Positions 60,070 through 64,000 of a stretch of DNA of 64,000 bases are shown here, in pieces. This stretch comes from Streptomyces agglomeratus. Its GTDB lineage: Bacteria; Actinomycetota; Actinomycetes; Streptomycetales; Streptomycetaceae. Numbering within the stretch: the first letter of the stretch is position 1; every line of letters starts with the position of its first letter. A program made the translations under genes and the position numbers. The notes under the pieces are model-generated. The model was not told where the DNA came from. It saw nothing but the letters and a program-made list of their open reading frames with translations, and made no database searches. Location of the stretch: contig NZ_MEHJ01000001.1 in NCBI RefSeq assembly GCF_001746415.1, positions 8,190,501 through 8,254,500 of the forward strand, written 5' to 3'.

Positions 60070-60570
60070 TCAAAAACCGGCCTGGACCAGCATGGCGGCC
60101 ACGGCAAGGGACAGCAGAGAGACCGCGGCCACTTCCAGGGCAAGCGAGCACAGGAGCAACCGGGCCGCGGAGCGGTTCGTGCCGCGCAGGCTGTCGAGCA
60201 GGTCCAGTCGGGCATTATGCGATGCCGAGAATGGATCTGGGCCGGAGTTGTCCCAGACTTCCCGCAGCCATTGCGTACTGAGAGCGGATTGGCGGCGCGG
60301 GGTGCTCACGGTCAGCGCTGTGACGGCGGCGGCGACGAACAGAGCCAGTGCGGCTATGGTCAGGACTGTCACGGTTGCTGGCAGGTGGCCTTTGGGGTCC
60401 CGGCCGCTAACCGAAGCGGCTCCCAGGGCGAGCGCGACCAGCACGCCGCTGCTGCTCACCACCGCGTTGCCGCGCTGGATCAGTGATTCCTTGATCTTGC
60501 GCTCCTCATTGAGCTGATCCTCCAATAGTGCGCCGAGGACCTGTCTGGCGTTGCTTTCCGGCGTAGCCAT
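60070..60570 (-). CDS. Integral membrane protein, 166 aa
   Basis: AT 60570, with GGAGGGTGG upstream. Short N-terminal helix rich in charge (LEDQLNEERKIKESLIQRGNAVVSSSGVLVALALGA), then two TM helices and a third near the C terminus (LLLCSLALEVAAVSLLSLAVAAML). The helix-RG-VV-SG-TM pattern recurs in small Streptomyces membrane proteins linked with effector modules. It is 22 bases after the coiled-coil gene and likely co-transcribed. Confidence 0.7.
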   Translation of the reverse strand: MATPESNARQVLGALLEDQLNEERKIKESLIQRGNAVVSSSGVLVALALGAASVSGRDPKGHLPATVTVLTIAALALFVAAAVTALTVSTPRRQSALSTQWLREVWDNSGPDPFSASHNARLDLLDSLRGTNRSAARLLLCSLALEVAAVSLLSLAVAAMLVQAGF

Positions 60571-60592
60571 AATCCCACCCTCCGCAGCTTTG

Positions 60593-61840
60593 TCAGGCAG
60601 ATCGCATTGCTGTCGGAGATGTCCGACCTGCACGGCGTTTTAGGTGAGTGAAGGACCAGTCAGCGAGGGATCGAGGTGAGGCCAGACGCTGCCTATCCAG
60701 AGGGGCCAGGAGCTCTTCCCCCACACTGAGTACGGCATCCGAGAGACTCGCCGACTCCACCAGCCGCCTCAACGACATTATTTCATCGCGTAGTCCGGCA
60801 AGCCGTTCGCGCAATAGGGGAATTTCGTCCAGTCCGTCCGGGCGGACACCCCGTGGACACCCTTCTGTTCCCCCAGGATGGCCGTTCTCGATTTTGGAAA
60901 TGACGCGTATTAGCCGTCTGCGAATACCACTCCGAATGTTCTGCCGGTGCAGCTCCGACTCCGGGGGAAGTGCGTCGATCGCCTCGCGCAGCTTCTCAGC
61001 AAGGCCCCAATCCGATGCCCCAGTATCCCTGATGGCGGCGAGCCGACCGCGGCAGTCCACAATCAGCTCAGGGGCCAAGTTCTCCACCTCTCCGAGGTGA
61101 CGCCAAAGGGCATCGATCTGCACGGGCCACTCTATAGGAACGCGCCTGAGTTCGATTCTCCACTGCTGCTCAGCAATCCGCAGATGGGCCAGTCTCCGTT
61201 CCGCTGATTCTTGCTCCCGCAGCAGCTCGGCGAGTTGGATGTGGGCAGGTCCTATGTGCACGATGAGTCGCTTGAATAGACGGTAGACGGAAAGGTGTTC
61301 CTCGATGTCGAGAACCATGCCGCGCCGCTCCCGCATGCTCAGTACGAGGAGGCAGGGCAGGAGCGACTCAGGGATTTCGAATAATGCTGCCGCGCTGGTA
61401 GTCGCCTGCGTCCACCCCCTTTCATGCACTTCGGCGGAATGCGGCCTCGTCCCAGCCGCCTGAACGAATGGGGAATACGAGCCCTCCAATTCCACGGATT
61501 GCCAGAACGCGCGTTCGAAGTATCCGTCGGGCGAGGAAGGCAGGTGAAGCCTCATGCCCTCGGCCCCCGCGACTCTCCCCCCGCCCTGGGGGTGCGGGAC
61601 GCCGCCGACCTGCCCCATATTCGGCTGATCGCGATCCGGAAGCACCACAGGGGACAGCACCGCCAGCGACGCACCGGTCAGATCGTGAACGCTCGTCCAG
61701 TCTTGGTTGAGCTCTTCATGCTGGGCGCGGGCGTCAGCTGTGCGGGCCAGCAGCAGCACCGTACCCAAGTAGCCGCTCGTAGCGGACGCGGACAGCAGAT
61801 GCCTGAGAAAAACGTTGATCGGTAACGGAGTTACCAGCAC
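60593..61840 (-). CDS. Hypothetical coiled-coil-containing protein, 415 aa
   Basis: N-terminal 120 residues form a mixed fold (PLPINVFLRHLLSASATSGYLGTVLLLART). Residues 170-410 are helical with heptads (LAELLREQESAERRLAHLRIAEQQW, IPLLRERLAGLRDEIMSLRRLVE). No catalytic motif is visible. Operon with the membrane protein at 60070. Family not recognised. Confidence 0.65.
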   Translation of the reverse strand: MLVTPLPINVFLRHLLSASATSGYLGTVLLLARTADARAQHEELNQDWTSVHDLTGASLAVLSPVVLPDRDQPNMGQVGGVPHPQGGGRVAGAEGMRLHLPSSPDGYFERAFWQSVELEGSYSPFVQAAGTRPHSAEVHERGWTQATTSAAALFEIPESLLPCLLVLSMRERRGMVLDIEEHLSVYRLFKRLIVHIGPAHIQLAELLREQESAERRLAHLRIAEQQWRIELRRVPIEWPVQIDALWRHLGEVENLAPELIVDCRGRLAAIRDTGASDWGLAEKLREAIDALPPESELHRQNIRSGIRRRLIRVISKIENGHPGGTEGCPRGVRPDGLDEIPLLRERLAGLRDEIMSLRRLVESASLSDAVLSVGEELLAPLDRQRLASPRSLADWSFTHLKRRAGRTSPTAMRSA

Positions 61841-62570
61841 CGATCCCCCCTCATCGGCCAGACGAGTGCAGCCCGGCTGCGCACTCCCTCAGTAGCAGTA
61901 TTTCAGTAGCATGATTGGGGAGTGCTGCGATCGGCAAAAGAGGTGGTCGGTTATGGTCGAATCCCGGGCGCCTCGCTGACTGCCGGGTGGTAGTCGCCGC
62001 GCAACAGAGCAGCGAGGACATCCCGATTAGTGCTGAGCGGCCGCAAGTGCGCACGGAGCACGGGAAGGCGCGCAGGTTCCCAGAATCCTGGACGGCGTCA
62101 GCGTGGAACCCGTACATCAGCGACCACATTCTGCCGCCTGAGTGACGGGTTCGGAGCCAGGTATGACTTCGGGCATCTTCGTTCGGGGACCGGGAGGTTT
62201 GGCTGCACATGGGTCCCTGGTCCACCACGGCGCTGGCCGCGTGACAGCTTCCGTCGACAAGCGCGACTTCGCCGAACTGCCCCACGACCCCGACGACATC
62301 CAGCTTTCGTACGCTCTGGATACGTTGTTGGCCGCCGGTCGGGCCACCGATTCGGTGCAAGCGCCGCCTGGATCGCTGAACGAATCTTGGGTTTGGCCTG
62401 CTCTACGAAGCCGCTGACACAGAGTCGCTCAGATCTGACGGTGTGCGCCGTAGATGTGCGTCTGTGCGCCCCCAGCGGTCGGGAACGGATAGTGGCGCTG
62501 ACTCGTGGCAATGAGTGGCATCACATCGAACGGACGGGCGTCGTACGGCCGAGGGGGCGGGGATCGTGGA
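61841..62570. other. Stretch without a convincing gene
   Basis: Open frames on both strands overlap, none with a ribosome site or recognisable family. The rightward frame 62142-62417 has moderate coding character (VTASVDKRDFAELPHDPDD) and may be a remnant. Confidence 0.35.
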
Positions 62571-62742
62571 GCTGGGGAGGCGGCACAGGTTGCCGCGGAC
62601 GTCTATCGCGCCGTGGCATCCGACGGCGTACTGCACGCCGACCGTGCCGCCGCCGGGCTGCACTATGCCGTACGCCGGCTGCGTGCCGAATCGGCGGACT
62701 GGCCCACCTCGTGGACCGGCGTTCGCGCACATCGGTCCATGA
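62571..62742 (+). pseudogene. CHAT-domain protein C-terminal remnant
   Basis: AAQVAADVYRAVASDGVLHADRAAAGLHYAVRRLRAESADWPTSW resembles the last helices of Streptomyces CHAT-domain proteins, which typically end in ...WAPYVHVGP. The expected ending (AFAHIGP and stop) is present at 62722-62742 in the neighbouring frame. So a fragment with a frameshift, directly before the caspase-like gene. Confidence 0.35.
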
Positions 62743-62774
62743 CCGCGAAAACGCCACGGACAGGAGCTCCATCG

Positions 62775-63638
62775 ATGCCTAAGGTCCATGCCCTGCTGGT
62801 CGGTATCGACACGTACCGGCTGCCGCACCTGAACCTGCGCGGTTGCGTGAACGACGTCAAACTGGCCGAGCGGCTGTTGCGCGACCGGGTCGCGCCAGAG
62901 GACTTGGTCATCGAGAAGCGCTGCGACGAGCAGGCCACCCGCGCCGGCATCATCGAGGCGTTCCGCAGCCACCTCGGCGGTCTCGGCGCCGACGACATCG
63001 CGCTGTTCTGGTACAGCGGTCACGGCTCGACGGGACCGTTACCGGAAGAGATTTGGTACGCCGAAAGCGCCGGCATGTGCCAGACGATGGTGTGCCACGA
63101 CAGCCGCGCCGGCGTCCCGGACCTGTACGACAAGGAACTCGCCATCCTGGCCTACGAGGTGGTCAGTACCGGCGCCACCCTTGTGACGATCCTGGATGCG
63201 TGCCATTCCCGCAGCGCGATGCGTGACGGCCTGCCGCCCGACCTGACCCCGCGGTTTGCTCCCAGGTTGGAAACTCCGCCCGAACTCCGCGATCTGCTGC
63301 CCGAGCTGATTACCGACGCTACGGACCCATCCCGTCCAGTTCCCGGCGCGCAGTTGCCCAGGCATGTGGCGTTCTCCGCGTGCGACGAGTGGGAACTGGC
63401 CAACGAGCGGCCGTTCCCCGACGGTTGGCACGGCGTGTTCACCGAGGCACTCGGTCACGCACTGGCCCGACTCGGCCGCGACGCCACCTACCGCCAAGTG
63501 CTCAATTACGCCCGATGCCGGGTCGAGGGCCGGCTCCTGCGGCAGATACCCAACCTGGAAGCGATCGGGGATCTCGCCGACCGGGAGGTCTTTGGCGGGG
63601 CACTGCGGCCGCGCGCTGCCCGGGTCACCATGCGGTAA
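62775..63638 (+). CDS. Caspase-like (peptidase C14) protein, 287 aa to an in-frame TAA
   Basis: AGGAG precedes ATG 62775. VHALLVGIDTYRLPHLNLRGCVND, then the catalytic His in LFWYSGHGS (about 80) and Cys in LVTILDACHSRS (about 140) form the caspase dyad. Both are intact. The frame stops at TAA 63636-63638, in the position of a Tyr in relatives (MRYLRD...WEVDAGA), and stays open beyond to the window end. It may make a truncated active protease or be a pseudogene. Caspase-like proteases act in bacterial immune and cell-death modules. Confidence 0.85.
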   Translation: MPKVHALLVGIDTYRLPHLNLRGCVNDVKLAERLLRDRVAPEDLVIEKRCDEQATRAGIIEAFRSHLGGLGADDIALFWYSGHGSTGPLPEEIWYAESAGMCQTMVCHDSRAGVPDLYDKELAILAYEVVSTGATLVTILDACHSRSAMRDGLPPDLTPRFAPRLETPPELRDLLPELITDATDPSRPVPGAQLPRHVAFSACDEWELANERPFPDGWHGVFTEALGHALARLGRDATYRQVLNYARCRVEGRLLRQIPNLEAIGDLADREVFGGALRPRAARVTMR

Positions 63639-64000
63639 CTGCGGGACCAGTGGGAGGTGGACGCGGGGGCCATGCATGGCGTCGTCACCGGCTCGCGGTT
63701 CGGGGTGCACCGCACCGCGCCGCTCCGGGAGGTTCACGTTGCCAACGTGTACACCCAACGCAGCGTCGTCGACCCGATCGACTGGACACCCGACGAAGAA
63801 CAGCAGTACGACATGGTCCTGACCGACGTGCCGCTCCCGCCTGCCGCGGTGTCGATCCAGGCGGACCCCGACGTCGTCCTTCGCCTGACCGAGACCGTCC
63901 AGACCACCGGCCCCGGCGGCGGCCCATCACCGCACATTCGCATCGTCCCGACCACCGGCGAGTCCGCGTTCCGGCTCGGGATACGGGTACGCCAAGCCCA
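63639..64000 (+). pseudogene. C-terminal domain of the caspase-like protein, beyond the in-frame stop (runs off the window)
   Basis: Same frame as the caspase gene: LRDQWEVDAGAMHGVVTGSRFGVHR, VDPIDWTPDEEQQYDMVLTDVPLPP, RIVPTTGESAFRLGIRV. A beta-rich domain typical of the C-terminal half of actinobacterial caspase family proteins. No alternative start with a good ribosome site follows the TAA closely; ATG 63672 is possible. Confidence 0.7.

Overview
The sequence is high-GC actinobacterial DNA and looks like Streptomyces: about 70% GC, many GTG starts, ATGA/GTGA gene overlaps, TTA codons only in acquired-looking genes, and families typical of the genus (DUF6233, DUF6192, DUF6221, MAB_1171c, a Tad pilus locus with a LysM-BTAD protein, Imm49, HEAT, SUKH, NB-ARC and caspase-like proteins). 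No rRNA, tRNA or CRISPR array was seen. Family names are from recognition of the translations, not from a search.

Layout. 1-6.1 kb: small accessory genes, a HEAT-repeat gene inside a transposase-less cassette (1521-3005), a dead ATP-dependent ligase gene and an Imm49-like gene. 6.1-12.25 kb: an integrative element (tyrosine recombinase, XRE regulator, multi-zinc-ribbon protein, TetR, erythromycin esterase) that splits a DUF6233 gene; its two halves rejoin in frame across a 7-bp repeat. 12.7-26.3 kb: one long leftward Tad/Flp-type locus (lipoprotein, secreted protein, CpaB, TadZ, TadA, TadB, TadC, Flp pilin, two TadE-like and one TadG-like protein, LysM-BTAD protein), followed by a DUF2637 membrane protein. 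26.9-29.5 kb: XRE / MAB_1171c membrane protein / cytochrome P450 operon. 29.8-37.9 kb: membrane, lipoprotein and regulator genes, several frameshifted.

37.9-47.2 kb is a pile-up of mobile DNA: an integrase remnant, an IS110-family element, a Tn554/RIT-like recombinase trio whose first gene is truncated, whose third is frameshifted and whose fourth (140 aa) is cut by a complete IS1380-family element (45348-47015, CTAG target duplication). A single S1/SUKH-3-like gene (47.3-48.1 kb) is bracketed by identical 15-bp near-palindromes. 48.2-55.7 kb is an eroding leftward gene cluster (ligA-like, methyltransferase, DUF6221 and unknown genes, most of them broken) with a rightward membrane Ser/Thr kinase in the middle. 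Two promoters here match a third at 34.5 kb.

55.7-59.5 kb holds the most striking object: a 3768-bp cassette with inverted-repeat ends, IS21-like multiple terminal repeats and a CCGTG target duplication, inserted in frame into a mom-like (adenine methylcarbamoylation) gene. It has no transposase. It carries only two coupled genes: a two-TM protein with two copies of an approximately 20-residue motif, and an NB-ARC/TPR STAND ATPase with a third copy at its N terminus. This is the layout of an amyloid-type (RHIM/BASS-like) signalling pair, so it may be a mobile immune module. The HEAT cassette at 1.5-3.0 kb has the same architecture, so the window holds two examples of transposase-less passenger cassettes. 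The right edge has a membrane protein/coiled-coil pair, a CHAT-like remnant and a caspase-like gene interrupted by one in-frame TAA.
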